Assembly (NCBI GenBank): GCA_038501785.1
Contig: JBAMJR010000013.1
Location: forward strand, 3,154,001-3,218,000
DNA: 64,000 nt
Reading direction: 5' to 3'
From: Myoxocephalus aenaeus
Taxonomy: Eukaryota > Chordata > Actinopteri > Perciformes > Cottidae
Of this stretch, positions 12,445 through 23,235 are shown one piece after another; position 1 is the first letter of the stretch; the number at the start of each line of letters is the position of its first letter. Position numbers and translations under genes: made by a program. The notes beneath the pieces were generated by a model. It did no database searches. It worked only from the letters and a program-made list of their open reading frames with translations, and was not told the origin of the DNA.

Positions 12445-12562
12445 TTATTCATCCATCCATTTGTCCATAATCATACCCACTTATCCTTAAAAGGGGCTGC
12501 TGGGGTTTGGAGCCTCTCCCAGTATGCTTTGGGTGAGAAGCTATGGGTCCACCCTCGACAGG
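12445..12562 (+). mobile_element. Fish LINE/SINE 3' fragment (CATC-tailed, reversed)
   Basis: 'attcatccatccattt' leads into 'ggagcctctcccagtatgc' and 'ccaccctcgacaggt'. This order is characteristic of a very abundant fish retroposon end in which the (ATGG)n/(CCAT)n tail adjoins a conserved 'ggagcctatcccag' block. It is diverged and truncated. Confidence 0.5.
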
Positions 12563-12609
12563 TAAAATCTTTTAGGAGTGAAACACACATTGAAAATTAT
12601 TCTTTCTTT

Positions 12610-12735
12610 CTTTTAAGCTGAAATTGCTTTTATTAGACCGGCAGGAGGATGACAGGAAAGAGTGGGAATCAAACCCATGGGGCGCACGCTCTATGCGAGC
12701 CAGGGTGCCGAGCAACACTTCCTGATTGTTTGGTG
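12610..12735. repeat. tRNA-like short repeat fragment
   Basis: 'gaatcaaacccatggggcg' with nearby 'gcgagccagggtgccgagca' resembles the tRNA-derived part of a fish short repeat. The frame is broken and no tRNA cloverleaf is evident. Confidence 0.4.
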
Positions 12736-12740
12736 CCTGT

Positions 12741-13119
12741 TGTGAGGAAAGGGTCATATTATTAAACACAACGACTTTCTCCTCCACGTTTTGGACATTT
12801 TTCCATAGCTGGTAAAGAAAAATAACTTCAACTGACATTTTAGCACAAATTAGCACAAAATATGACAAGATCCTCACTGGACAATGTATCCTTTTTACAT
12901 CCCAGTATCCTGTAACATTTTGATCCAAGATTCCTTTGAAATCCTTTTAAAAAGTAGCAACTTGATTCTTTCAGGCATCTACACCAAACTCTCCTTCTTA
13001 TATTGTATTTGCCTCACAGGCTACAGTTTCTGCATGTGCCTTGTCCCTTCTGTTGGACATCGGATTGGTTTTTAAATCTATTGTGATGCACCTGTAATAT
13101 ACGAGCCATGTCCGTTAAA
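12741..13119. other. Non-coding stretch, no gene seen
   Basis: Unique-looking sequence without supported exons. Confidence 0.45.
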
Positions 13120-13640
13120 ATGGAGTTACTGGCCTATACGCGCTGTCCTCCTCTCTGTCTTGTCTTCAAGTGCATGTACAACCCTCTCATCCGCAGAACA
13201 TATACAATGTGTTACTGCATTGAGAATTAGATTGGCATTGATCAAGTGAAGATTCTGCGACACATTGATAATTATGTTGTAAATATGGAAGGTATAGGCT
13301 CCACTTTCCTTCATGAAGTGGAGGAAATGACTCAGCTTTATAGAAAGCGAAACCAAAAGCAATTAAGGCCTTTTGCAGTTCTTCACTGAAATTGAATTGT
13401 GTAAAATACGACCCAGTCATTATTAGCTGGCTGCTGCGCCGTCGCCTGACACTGAGATTTATTTTTTTACAAATAATTGCGAAAAGCAGAGGAAAATGGA
13501 TAGCACCATTTTAATTAGGCTCGAGCTGTATTGTGTTATGTGCAACGTAATAATAAAGAATGGCCGTGGCCAAGCAGGGATAAAGTATCTAATGAATGGT
13601 TTGTCTATTATTTCCTCTAATCTAACTGATTTCACAGTAA
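13120..13640. promoter_or_regulatory. Candidate conserved enhancer-like element
   Basis: About 500 bp of complex sequence free of simple repeats, with many TAATTA/AATTAG/TAATTG-type homeodomain cores, an octamer-like ATGCA core and bHLH-type CAGCTG/CACTTG-like sites. The middle part (about 13400-13560) has the high-complexity AT-rich texture typical of vertebrate conserved non-coding elements. No exon reading frame with splice sites fits. Conservation is inferred only. Confidence 0.3.
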
Positions 13641-14350
13641 TTCTGGTTGACAGAGAGATAGTACAGGGGGGAAATAATATCCATAAATATGTATTTTTTT
13701 CATGCTTTAAATAACAGACGCAAGTGCCTTCTTTGGACATGAATATATTTAAGATACATGTTGTGTTTGAGGGATTGTGTTCGGATGATAGATGCTGAAA
13801 CAGAAACAGACAGACAGACAGGAACACAGACAGACAGACAGACAGATAAAAGCTCCATCGTCCGTCTTACTTAAAATGTAAATGGTTGTGTTGGGATTGG
13901 TTCGGGCTTCACTGCTAACGAGGCACATTGGGGTGATAGATGGAGCTTTAATTCTGAAAAGGAATTGAACTACAGGCCTGGGAAACATTAGTTAAGCAGC
14001 ACGACACTCTTCCCATCCATCTGCGCCTCACCACCTCTTCTTTCTGTCCATTCTGCCGCTTTGGTTTGCCATCAGTCAGACGCCATGTCCTGGTTCAGCC
14101 ATCTATCAATCTATTGTTTCCTCCCTCTTTCTCTCAATCCGCCACTTTCTCATTTGAAAGCTCTTCCATTTGACTATCAGACCTTCCTCGTCCTCCTCCT
14201 CCTCTTCATTCTCTGTCCATTCCTCCAAGAGTTTATTAAAACTGTGCTAATCTTCCATTTAGAATAAATAAATTCAGTTTCAGCCAATGCAAGTGGCTGT
14301 GGTCCAGATGTAATTATGTCAATAATATTGACTCGATTGCTATTACGGTA
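13641..14350. other. Non-coding stretch, no gene seen
   Basis: Contains (ACAG)n at about 13805-13846 and a pyrimidine-rich tract at about 14100-14225. No exon supported. Confidence 0.5.
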
Positions 14351-14351
14351 A

Positions 14352-14690
14352 GTTTACAGTGGTGGAAATTAACTGTGTACATTCAACCAAGTACTGTTCT
14401 TAAGTACCAAGTTGAGGTACTTGTACTTTACTTGAGTTTTTCTCTTTCATGCTACTTTATACTTCTACTCCAGAGAGAAACATTTTACTTTTCATCTCAT
14501 ATTTTGATCAGTTAATACAATATAATCCATTGTTACAGATGAAACTACTAAAAGTCTATTAAATGAGTGTACTGCTTATACGAATACATCAATAATAATG
14601 ATCCAATAAGATAATCGGAAAAAACTGACAGTAGCCTCTCTGCATCATGAGAGCTTTTACTTTACTGGAAGTACATTGTGTTGCTAATAC
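14352..14690 (+). mobile_element. Teleost MITE-like repeat ('gtggaaattaac...gtacttgtactttact')
   Basis: The start 'agtggtggaaattaactg' and the following 'tgaggtacttgtactttact' and 'gctactttatacttctactc' match a very common fish non-autonomous repeat known from many genomes (from memory). The 3' end is eroded: the expected inverted terminal copy is only vaguely visible near 14640-14690. Confidence 0.6.
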
Positions 14691-15558
14691 TAATTCAATA
14701 CTATTTAGACGGTACTTTTAAGTGAAATATATTTAATAATGATATGATTTTAGTGCGAGGGTAACCCTGCACCATTATTTCTTTCCTCATTCCTTCCCTT
14801 TACCTCATCTTGCCTTCTTCCTCTCCCCCCATTCATCACCCTGCGTCCTCAACGTTTCATTCTCCCTGTGTGCTTACCTTCTCTGCCTCCTCCCCGGCAA
14901 CACATTATTCCTCACACCAGCCATCCGTCCAGCCGGTTTGAGCCCTCCCACTCCGACACTTTTTCATTCCCCTTTATCTCACCCTTACATCTCTCTCTCT
15001 CTCTCTCTCCGGAGTGTCCGCAGCGCCACACCCTGCCATCCCTGCCTCTGTGATACATATTCTTCACATTTATCAAGTCTCCCGCCTTAAATGAAAACAC
15101 CTGTCCCCTCACACCATGTCCCCCCTTTACACCCCACTCTCACTGTGTATCTATTCATCCTGTCTACGTGGACAGTCAAGAAAACTGCCCTCCTGTAGTT
15201 AAATTGTTCTTCTTTTGTCTTACCCTTCTGTCCTGGGATCTTTTTTTACCACAAAAAGCATTTTTTTTTTCTGTTGCAGTCTATAATACTGCGTTATGAG
15301 CTCTTTATTTTTTATATTGCAGGTTGAAGCCAACAATCTTCTCCTCCTATGGTCAATCCATCTTCCTCTCGTTCCCTCCCTCCCCTGAACCCACCCTCTC
15401 TCGCTCCCTCCATCCATCCATCTACCACCCCTCCTCTCCTTAGTGTTACATATGAGCCAGCGGCGGTGTAATGATTGGTTTAAACAGGTAGTCTGTATGC
15501 ATGGAGGCTCACTAAAATATACTAATGTGTGTTTGTGAGTAGCTACCCTTTGCTGTCC

Positions 15559-15592
<34 letters not shown>

Positions 15593-15890
15593 GCATGAGG
15601 CTGTGTGCTCTTTATCACATTATCAAGACCCAATATGATGAGTGTGTGTTTGGTGGTCCTATTGTCTTCTCAGGTGCTTCATCAGAAGTTTAAATCAGAG
15701 TGTACGGCTAATGGGGACACAGTGTGTGTCTGTGTGTTGATTTATTCTTTACACATATTGTGCGCAGATGTGAAAGTAATGGTGTCAATGTGTGTGTTTA
15801 GCATCCTTTAGCAATGTATCTGGGTATGATCCGATTCCTTTTCCTTTCACAATAGTATGGTAGAGTGTCAACCAATGGGCTTCTATAGCA
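14691..15890. other. Non-coding, pyrimidine-rich stretch
   Basis: Strongly C+T-rich plus strand from about 14770 to 15430, with (TC)n at about 14990-15009 and (TG)n at about 15564-15590. No exon supported; long purine-side open frames are a composition effect. Confidence 0.5.
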
Positions 15891-15894
15891 TGGG

Positions 15895-16872
15895 CACTGG
15901 TTTCAGCTGAGATCCAACTCCATGTCTCCTTTAAACCAAGTGAGGCGTTCAGGTTAACCAGCCTGCTAGATTGTGTAAATGCTATTAAGGACTGGACAGC
16001 AGTAAATTGCTTACAACTAAATGATAATAAGACGGAGGTTCTAGTTATTGCACCTGATGATGTTGTCCCTCAAGCAGAGTATTGGTCCACGCTCCTCTGC
16101 TGTCCACCTAAACCTAAGTAATCTCGGGGTAATATTTGATCCTGTTTCTTCCACTTGCTAAACATTACCAAACTGAGATCTGTTTTATCTACAGCTGAAT
16201 TAGAGATGATCATACACGCTTTTATCTCTTCTCGTATTGATTGCAGCAACGCACTTTTTCTCAGCAAATCTGCAATAAACCGGTTGCAGGTAATCCAAAA
16301 TGCTGCTGCCAGATTACTGACGAGGACAAATAGACGGTCTCATATCACCCCCATTCTCAGGTCTCTTCGCTGGCTCCCCGTAGAGCATAGGATCCACTTT
16401 CAAATCCTCACCCTCACATACAGAGCACTACACGGTCAGACTCCTGCATATGTGGTGGCTGAACTACTTCGCCCTTATTCAACAGCCCGTAATCTCAGGT
16501 CCAACCTGCTGAACCTTCTGTCCGTCACACACACTCGCCTTAAAACCGAGCTTTTGAGGCAGTAGCACCTAAGCTTTGGAACGCTCTGCCTGCACCTTTA
16601 CGGTTTGCTGATTCGGTATTGTCTTTTAGAAACCAACTAAAAACATACCTACTTACACTGGCGTTTGGTTGAATACATGCTCTATGACCTGCTTTTTATC
16701 TGTTTTTACTTATTTGTTTTATTGTGTTTTTTGCTGCTCCATCTTTTAATGTGTATCTTACTATGCTCTCTTAACTGTTGAAATATTTGCCCCCTGTTAT
16801 TGTCAATCTGGACTCCTGTACAGCACTTTGTGACCTTTGTCTGTGAAAAGTGCAATATAAATAAACTTTAAG
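15895..16872 (+). pseudogene. L2-like LINE, 3' part of reverse transcriptase plus tail
   Basis: The translated sequence shows the region after the catalytic YADD motif: 'CVNAIKDWTAVNCLQLNDNK' with T-E-V-L-V following, then an open stretch at 16155-16565 containing FISSRIDCSNALF, IQNAAARLLT and LRSLRWLPVEHRI. After a break it continues with a PKLWNALP-type segment. This is the C-terminal ('thumb') part of fish L2-clade reverse transcriptases. The 3' end 'gtgaaaagtgcaatataaat' followed by 'aaac' is the usual L2 terminus. The 5' end is truncated before the YADD motif, and stops and frameshifts near 16080-16160 make it non-functional. Confidence 0.85.
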
Positions 16873-18500
16873 AATCAGTGGACATAAGCTGCTCATCAAA
16901 ACGTTTTTCCACAGTGCCGCTCGTGGTCAACAAACTCCACAGGGTAACTTTGAGTGGGGAAAGAAGATACAGCTGTGGTTTTTTATTTGCTATACAGCTG
17001 CTGCTTCCATCGTTGTAGATTAGACGGCAGCATCTGCCCTGCCTGTCACCACGCGGTCCGTCTACGATACGACGGGATTTGGTCACGCAGTATTCCCAAT
17101 GTTATATGTTGCATTTTCCTACTGGATTGTTTGCGGTTGTTCTAGTTTGAACTACTTTTAAACTTTGGAAATTGTTTCAATAATCTGACGAAAACCAATA
17201 ATAATACAACTATTCTTGTTTCCCGTTATTTGAGTGGCACATTGTGTCTGGTGTTTTTTTTTATGGGAGTATGGCGTAAAAAGAGAGCGAAGAGAGGGAT
17301 TAGGCCAAAGATAGAGAGAGACACGTGCTATTTAAAGGGGCACATGCTTAAATGGACATTATGGTCCATCGATGCCTGAGTGCAACCAAATCCACACGTG
17401 TTTCCAGAGTGGATAACAAAATAATTCCGTAATTTCCATCAGTGGAACGAAAGTAAATTCTCACTGCGTAGTTCAACTTTAGACGGAAAGTCATGTGTCG
17501 GTCACACCATCAGCAAGCAACTTGCATGATTTCTTCATCCGTTCTGACCCGGATCGTGTAAAGCAGCTCAGCAGCTTCATGACTGCGGCACAGCATCACG
17601 GGACATGCCGACACCCCGACATGTGCGGGAATACGGTCTGCTTCTTATGTAGGTTAAAGGGCAGCTTCTCCTCAGAGGACAGTCGGGCAGGGATCCAACA
17701 CAATTCAGCTCCTATGGGTGCACATCCGTGATGACTGATTACTGCAGAGAATAATCTTTACTGTGGGTGTGTAGCTGTGTTTACGTATACGGTAGTGTGT
17801 CTATGGGGTTAGCGAAGTTTACAATTTGAGGGGAGGAAGAAAAAAGGCAGAAAAAGACACGGCGGGCAAACGCTGACAAATAATCGGGACTGAGTCTCAG
17901 CCCACTTTTATGTTGGAAAGCCGAGAGGAAACTGCCTTTTGTTGAACTTGCTGGAAAAATAAATCAAGCACGAGTTCCCAGTTATATGCTCATTTGTGTG
18001 AACCTCCGCCTACACACGCCTACACACACACAGTCACAAAGAGTGAGTGAGAAAGAGTCAGACGAAAAAAAGACCTTTGATATTTAACTTTCATCATTTG
18101 GGAAACAATCTTTACAAACCAATTTTTTTTTGCTAAAGCTTGATATTTTTCATGCTGCTTATTATGTGAAATATACTGTATGAGTGGCTCTCAGTATTCA
18201 TATTTACCTGAAATGATAAACTATTTTGTGTAAATTTAGCAATAACATTAATGCATCCCACTTCCATCAGAAAGGGTGTGAGCTGGCATAGAGGACACTT
18301 TCTTACATCTTCTTCAGATTATTCTGTTCATCACATTTCCTTCATGTGCAAAAAGTATAATCCACACACTGTGCAGCAAACTAATCCAGACCTGCTGCCT
18401 CACGTTGGTTGTCTGCTGTTATGGCCATTGTTTGCTGTTTAACAGTGCCACCTAGAGGAAGAGGAAAGAATAACAACGAATCAACATTGGGTACATCCCA
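16873..18500. other. No recognised gene; weak coding-like patch
   Basis: No known family was recognised. A 78-residue frame at 17495-17731 has several Cys and His residues but no zinc-finger spacing and no supporting splice sites. A CTCF-like motif lies at 18445-18458. The rest has (GA)n-like purine tracts and AT-rich sequence. Confidence 0.45.
18445..18458 (-). promoter_or_regulatory. CTCF-like motif
   Basis: The minus strand reads CCTCTAGGTGGCAC, 13 of 14 positions of the CTCF core consensus. Motif match only. Confidence 0.4.
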
Positions 18501-18780
18501 AGTCTCTAAATTGCAACCCCGTTTCCCTCACTTGCGTCCTTTCCTTGCGTCTTAGTCCCTCCCACCAGGGATCCATGGAGAGACGCAAGGAAACCACGCG
18601 AGGAGAGAAGACGCGAGGGAATATGTTTTCAGACACATGAGATGTCCTTTCCTCTGAAGCGTCACGTGAAGCGACGTCGGTTTATGATGACTGCGGCCGA
18701 CTGACAGCTGTGATCAGCTGTCAGTCGCTTTAACAGCTGACGGAGTTTTGTCCGGAGAGTTATCGAACATTCCAATAAAA
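18500..18780. repeat. Fold-back repeat, probable non-autonomous DNA element
   Basis: 'tttccttgcgtct' at about 18540 pairs with 'agacgcaaggaaa' at about 18580, around a 'tccctcccaccagggatcca' loop. Downstream is a second palindrome, 'tgacagctgtgatcagctgt'. The GC- and CpG-rich texture differs sharply from both flanks. The opening 'acatcccaagtctctaaa' resembles the end of a fish transposon, but no matching far terminus was found. Confidence 0.45.
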
Positions 18781-19070
18781 ATGCACTTAAAATATTGATC
18801 AAAATGATGGTATGTTTTCAGTTGATTTAATGGTGTTAAACTACTACTTATATTAATAAAGACAAAGTTATCATGAGTGTCAGAGTGGAGATATTTTCTC
18901 TGTCGTCTGTTACCGTTTAATAAACTGCATTGAGTATTTATACACAGTGTGTGTATTTATACTGTGTTCTGTGTCCTGCTTATACGAGTATATTGTACCT
19001 TTTAATCCACTCCGAGTATTGGACAGTTATTAAAAGAAACTAAAAGCTAAGAGCCAGTGACTTAACAGAG

Positions 19071-19135
19071 TTAATTTAAGAAACATTTACATTTTTGGGA
19101 ACCTGCCTCAAAAATGTAAATGTTTCTTAAATTAA
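19071..19135. repeat. Perfect 27-bp inverted repeat (hairpin)
   Basis: Arms 19071-19097 and 19109-19135 are exact reverse complements (arm begins ttaatttaagaaacatttac), separated by 11 nt. It ends five bases before the hAT element that starts at 19140. Confidence 0.9.
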
Positions 19136-19139
19136 ATAT

Positions 19140-19966
19140 TAGTGCTGTCATATTAGCGCGTTATTAACGGCGTTAACGCAAACCAATTTTAACGCCATCA
19201 ATTTTATTAACGCCGTTAACGCATTTTCATTTTTTTTTCTCGCGAGCGCCACGCCGGATGTAGCTCAACCGGAAGCAAAATAGGCACGCCGTTTGGGCTT
19301 GGAAGTTTGAAATGAATGAATGGTGAGCGCGATACGGCAAAATGAATGATAAGACGCTAATGAATGGAAAGTTTACTTTCAAGAAGTTGTCAGATGGTTC
19401 CCTTGACAAGACCAAAGTGGTATGTGCCATTTGTCATTGTGAACTGAGCTATCATCGTAGCCTATCCAGTCTGAAACACCACTTGATGGCCAAGCACACA
19501 GCTGATGCTAACTCTGCGCCCCCTCGTCATAGCAGACAAGAATGGATGACTTCAGAAACACATGGACACCACAACGAAGAACAAACTTATTGCAGCCATA
19601 ACTAAATGGGTGGCTACTGCGTGTAGGCCTGTTAACGTTGTGGAGGACGAGGGTCTAGCTGATATAATACGCATCGCATCCAACGACAGGACCTACGAAT
19701 TGCCTTTGAGAGCCTGACTGCTATGTTCACAGCTCTCTCTCTCTCTTAAGCCCTTGTTTACCTGAAATGTGCACTTTATAATTTTATTTTGTACCGCCCT
19801 GTTTGGCAGTTGTTTTACAATAAAATAAAACATTTGCATAAAGCAAGCCAATCCACTTTTTCATGTTGATAAGAGCATTAAAAAAAAAATTGCGATTAAT
19901 CGCGAGTTAACTGTGACATAAATGCGATTAATCGCGATTAAATATTTTAATCGTTTGACAGCACTA
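19140..19966 (+). mobile_element. hAT-family transposon, internally deleted
   Basis: The terminal inverted repeats are tagtgctgtca (19140-19150) and tgacagcacta (19956-19966). Subterminal runs of 'gcgattaatcgcgatta' and 'taacggcgttaacgc' type repeats are characteristic of a common fish hAT. The 8-bp flanks (ttaaatat / atatatat) agree at 6 positions, so a degraded target duplication is possible. The body encodes only the N-terminal BED zinc finger and a short linker of the transposase; the catalytic RNase-H-like domain and dimerisation region are missing, so it cannot move by itself. Confidence 0.85.
19342..19715 (+). pseudogene. hAT transposase N-terminus (BED zinc finger), truncated
   Basis: From residue 28 the frame reads CAICHCELSYHRSLSSLKHH followed by LMAKH. 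This is the C-x2-C ... H-x3/5-H pattern of a BED-type zinc finger as in ZBED/hAT transposases, used for DNA end recognition. After a frameshift near 19560 it continues as 'KNKLIAAITKWVATACRPVN' and then VVEDEGL, a conserved linker of the same transposases, ending at a stop near 19712. The usual protein is several hundred residues, so most of it is deleted. Confidence 0.8.
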
Positions 19967-20000
<34 letters not shown>

Positions 20001-20284
20001 TCTGACGCAAGGTGACTGTGCAGTTAAGGCTAAAGTTAGCAGACAGTGCTGTGCTAGCTTTAGTATCTGTAACTTTATGTCATGTTACTCGTGTATATAC
20101 TATCACGTTGAAGGTCTTTGAATGCTGTTACATGATGTTAGCTACTATTACTGGTCCATTAAAGTTACTCGGCACTCAGAGGAGAGCTAAGCTCGTTAGC
20201 TGTTAACAGCACGTGGGCAACTAGCTAACGTCTAAGCGGAGCTAATAAAGCTACATGCTAACGATGAGTGAGGTTTCTGTTCAA

Positions 20285-20445
20285 AGCAGGGTTCGTACGG
20301 TCATGAAAAACCTGGAAAAGTCATGGAATTTTAAAATGTTTATTTCCAGGCCTGGATAAATCAAGGAAAAAAATAAAATCCCAAAAGTTTTTGAAAAGTC
20401 AAGGAAATTTGTTATATTCATATGTTTATGTCGTTCAGTTACGCT
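20285..20445 (+). repeat. Interspersed repeat ('gggttcgtacggtcatgaaa')
   Basis: The block contains 'cctggaaaagtcatggaatt' and 'ccaggcctggataaatcaag' segments in alternating orientation, a texture I recognise from a common vertebrate/fish DNA-transposon-like repeat. It immediately precedes a decayed transposase N-terminus. Confidence 0.5.
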
Positions 20446-20552
20446 GAGTTTCAAATAAATAATATGCTTTTAGCTATCATACTCGCAGCGCTTCCCTGAG
20501 CTACTGTGATAGCAACAGTAGCTCGGTTGACGAGCGGTCAGGATAATCTACT

Positions 20553-20880
20553 ATGCCAGGGAAGTGTATATTTAACAATGCTTGGCTACATATGAAAAAA
20601 TACACGTCATGGGTTTCAACCGACAAAGACCCGGGGACGAGCCAAATGTAGGTTGTGTGGAGGCAAAACCTTCGACATTTCGAACACGGGGGGAGGCAGC
20701 ATTAACGAGCCATGCTATAGGGAGCCAACATCAGAGCGCTGCTGCTAGGGAAGCTACAGCGACCCCATCACCGGCTTTCTCACCACAGCGAGGGCAACTG
20801 CTACGCCGAGCAGCACGCCTCTCGCTTCGGCTAACACGCAGGCGTAGCACGCACCCCACTTCAAGAGTCTCACGTTTTAA
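20553..20880 (+). pseudogene. Decayed transposase-like N-terminus with BED-like finger
   Basis: One frame begins MPGKCIFNNAWLHMKKYTSW and stops at about 20652. A second frame continues with CRLCGGKTFDIS, and a third with GEAALTSHAIGSQHQSAAAR. Joined across two frameshifts these give a C-x2-C ... H-x4/5-H finger of the kind found at the start of fish transposon proteins. No catalytic domain follows. Broken and presumably dead; exact superfamily uncertain. Confidence 0.55.
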
Positions 20881-20889
20881 ATTTGTTTA

Positions 20890-21299
20890 AAACGTGAATA
20901 TAAATTTTATTTATATTTTGCTTCAGGTGAATAAGAACCGTATAAGTTTTATTTTTATGCAGAGACGTGTACATTAGCTGGAATGTAGCACAACATGGAA
21001 GTGAAAGCAGTGCTCTGTTGATTTAATTTTGAGTAAAAGGTGTTGATACTATTTTATTTATATTTTCCTTCTAGGAGATGCACTGTGATAAGGACCAGTC
21101 TGATGCAACGATTTGTATATTAGCCAGAATGTAGCACAGCAATGGAAGTGGAAGCAGTGTTCTTGTTCATTTAAACATGAAAGCGCAATAAAAAGATGTT
21201 GTCCCTAAAACGTATGAATAATCGTGATAAATAAACGTGATCTCAATATTGATCAAAAATAATCGTGATTATGATTTTGGCCATAATCGTGCAGCCCTA
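20890..21299 (+). mobile_element. hAT-like element right end with internal duplication
   Basis: The last ~100 bp ('ataatcgtgattatgatttt' ... 'ataatcgtgcagccctac') is the terminal region of a widespread fish hAT whose ends read tagggctgcacgat. A ~58-bp unit ('attagctggaatgtagcac...') at about 20970-21027 recurs in diverged form at about 21116-21174. The left terminus was not found. A GANP-like exon begins right after the element. Confidence 0.55.
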
Positions 21300-21302
21300 C
21301 GC

Positions 21303-21793
21303 CATGGTGTGCAGCGATGTGCCTCCACCACTCCTTAAGAGGAACCTATTCAAGAGGCACTTTGGACTTTTTGGGGCAGTCCATGTGCACTGTCAGCCTG
21401 CCAAGAACCTGATAACGGTCCACTTCAATGACCATGTGAGTTAACTTTTTGCTAATTACCCTGGGTAAAACAAGTTCTTCAAACTTTGGATACTTTGAGT
21501 TTCCTGGCTTCATCAAATCTTTAATCATACCTGCAAACTTGTCACCAAGCGTGTGGCAGGCGTCAGCCAGGTGCCAGGAGTGGAGCGTTGGTTTCATTCC
21601 AAGTTGTTTGGACTTGCTCGGCCTGTTTAACGCCAACGCCAACCCCAACCCCAAGCTTGTGTACACTTTTCTAATTTGTATTCTGTCACTGTTTCAGGCA
21701 TCAGCGCTAACGGCGATGAGCAAGGGGCAACGCTTATGTGGACACCTGCTTGTCATCTCATGGCAGAGTAAATATATTTCCATGAAGGTTGAA
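21303..21793 (+). pseudogene. GANP/MCM3AP-like RRM fragment (two exons)
   Basis: Exon A (21303-21435) reads PPPLLKRNLFKRHFGLFGAV ... LITVHFNDH and ends at a GT donor (cat|gtgagt). Exon B (from 21698, after tttcag) continues in frame as ASALTAMSKGQRLCGHLLVI then SWQSK, and stops at about 21799. This matches the RNA-recognition-motif region of germinal-centre-associated nuclear protein (MCM3AP/GANP), an mRNA export scaffold, including its HF-DHASAA-like strand. The flanking SAC3 and FG-repeat regions are absent, so this is a fragment or a degenerate gene copy rather than the full gene. The family assignment is from memory and moderate. Confidence 0.55.
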
Positions 21794-21969
21794 TTAATGT
21801 AGAAATAATTTCCTAAAATTGACTTTATGCTTCACTTTTTTCCAACCTGGGCAACACTTGCTATATTAAATCATTTGTTAATTCATGCGTTTGTTAATGG
21901 TCCCCGTTTGAAAAAAACCTGCCTGAAAGTAGTTAATTCTGTGTGATACTGTCACTACCCGGCGTTTTG

Positions 21970-22605
21970 TTCAGCTCATGGTCAAGAAGGACGTGTGCTG
22001 TGTAGAGACCAAAAAGGTCCTCCTGAGGAGAGTGAAGAGTGCCATCTCCTCCACAGCTAAGCGTTTCTCTGGAAACATGCAGCAGACGTGGTGGATCGGT
22101 GGATCAATTTCCGGGAGCGGCACCACCACCGCCTGACTGCCCGGACCCCAAACATTATTGTTGACCGTGGGAGGGCATCCTGCACCAAGACGGGCCAACA
22201 GAGGAGTACTTTAGGCTCCTCACCACCACCCTGGAGGAGCATGGGTTGAGGGAGAAACCCCGTCAGGTCTACAACTGCGACGAGACGGGGCTTCTGCTGG
22301 ACTCCTCAAGGAGAAAGGTTATCGTGCCCCGGGGGAACAAACTTGCTTACAGGCAGGCCTTGAAGAGTGCCATCTCATCCACAGCTAAGCGTTTCTCTGG
22401 AAACATGCAGCATGTAAGATGTCCCTCTAGAATCACGAGTTCCTGAGCCAGCGTTTGGACCAGTTGAAGGGCGATGTAGAGAGACTGAAAGCTCCATCGT
22501 CCCCATCGTCCGCAGAGCCTGCTGAATAGGCGGACACCTCCCGAATCTACTGAATCTATCTATATACAATCACCGCCATCAGGCAGCCCCCAAGACCGGG
22601 CCTGG
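21970..22605 (+). pseudogene. Pogo/Tigger-like transposase fragments, copy 1
   Basis: Reading across frames gives RERHHHRLTARTPNI, then EEYFRLLTTTLEEHGLREKP, then QVYNCDETGLLLDSSRRKVI. The NCDETG motif carries the first catalytic Asp of pogo/Tigger DDE transposases (jerky-like). The order of blocks is disturbed: a ~50-bp unit beginning 'gaagagtgccatctc' occurs at about 22034 and again at about 22361, and an 8-bp duplication (ggtggatc) breaks the frame at 22091. The final segment (22437-22605) is repeated at 23739-23885. Non-functional mosaic. Confidence 0.7.
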
Positions 22606-22785
22606 CCAGACGTGGTGGATCAATTTCTGGGAGCGGCACCACCACCGCCTGACTGCCCGGACCCCAAACATTATTGACCGTGGGAGGGCATCCTGCGCCA
22701 AGATGGGGCCAATAGAGGAGTACTTTAGGCTCCTCACCACCACCCTGGAGGAGCACGGGTTGAGGGAGAAACCCCGTCAGGTCTT
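22606..22785 (+). pseudogene. Pogo/Tigger-like transposase fragment, copy 2
   Basis: This is a direct repeat of 22084-22269, with the same RERHHHRLTARTPNI and EEYFRLLTTTLEEHGL blocks and fewer indels. It breaks off in mid-motif at 'gtcaggtct', where copy 1 continues into the catalytic NCDETG block. Confidence 0.7.
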
Positions 22786-22968
22786 TCTGCTTCTGTCTAG
22801 AGATGCACCAACCCTGACTCAAATAGCTGTGTGGTTGTATCTGCTGCTGTACGTTTATACGGCAGTGTAGTCTTTTCTTAAGAAGACATTCAGGAATACC
22901 ACGACGCACCACTTCCGTTCCATTCCTTTGTGTCCACAAATACCCTTTATTTTCCAACACAGGCCATT

Positions 22969-23234
22969 TGTGGTGGCGGGGTCGTGGTTATGCTCAGCTG
23001 CAGAGGGGTGTGGTTGTGGGTGGCTCGGGATGGTGCCTGGAAGAGGCCTGATAGGCCTCAGCTGTACTAATTTAATTGTGTGTTTGTCCCAACAAAAGCA
23101 GGAGTAGGCTAGACGCTCGAGAGACGGGCAGACCGACGCAGAACCTAATAAAACGGTTATGAACCTTGAACCCTGGGTATGCTGGTGTCATTGTGCTGAG
23201 GGGAAACTCACTGTGGTAACGGGAGCTCGTTACA
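22969..23234 (+). mobile_element. Solo LTR with perfect 5-bp target duplication
   Basis: The 266-bp unit begins TGT and ends ACA (TG...CA ends) and is flanked on both sides by CCATT (22964-22968 and 23235-23239). A polyadenylation signal AATAAA lies at 23147-23152. No internal retroviral or retrotransposon coding sequence adjoins it, so it is a solo LTR left by LTR-LTR recombination. Removing it and one CCATT rejoins a splice acceptor (ccaacacag) to the USP37-like exon that continues at 23236. Confidence 0.8.
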
Positions 23235-23235
23235 C

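Noticed and set aside
17495..17731. Cys/His-containing 78-codon frame as a zinc-finger gene
   Set aside because: Spacing does not fit C2H2, BED or THAP fingers, and no flanking exon or repeat family was recognised.
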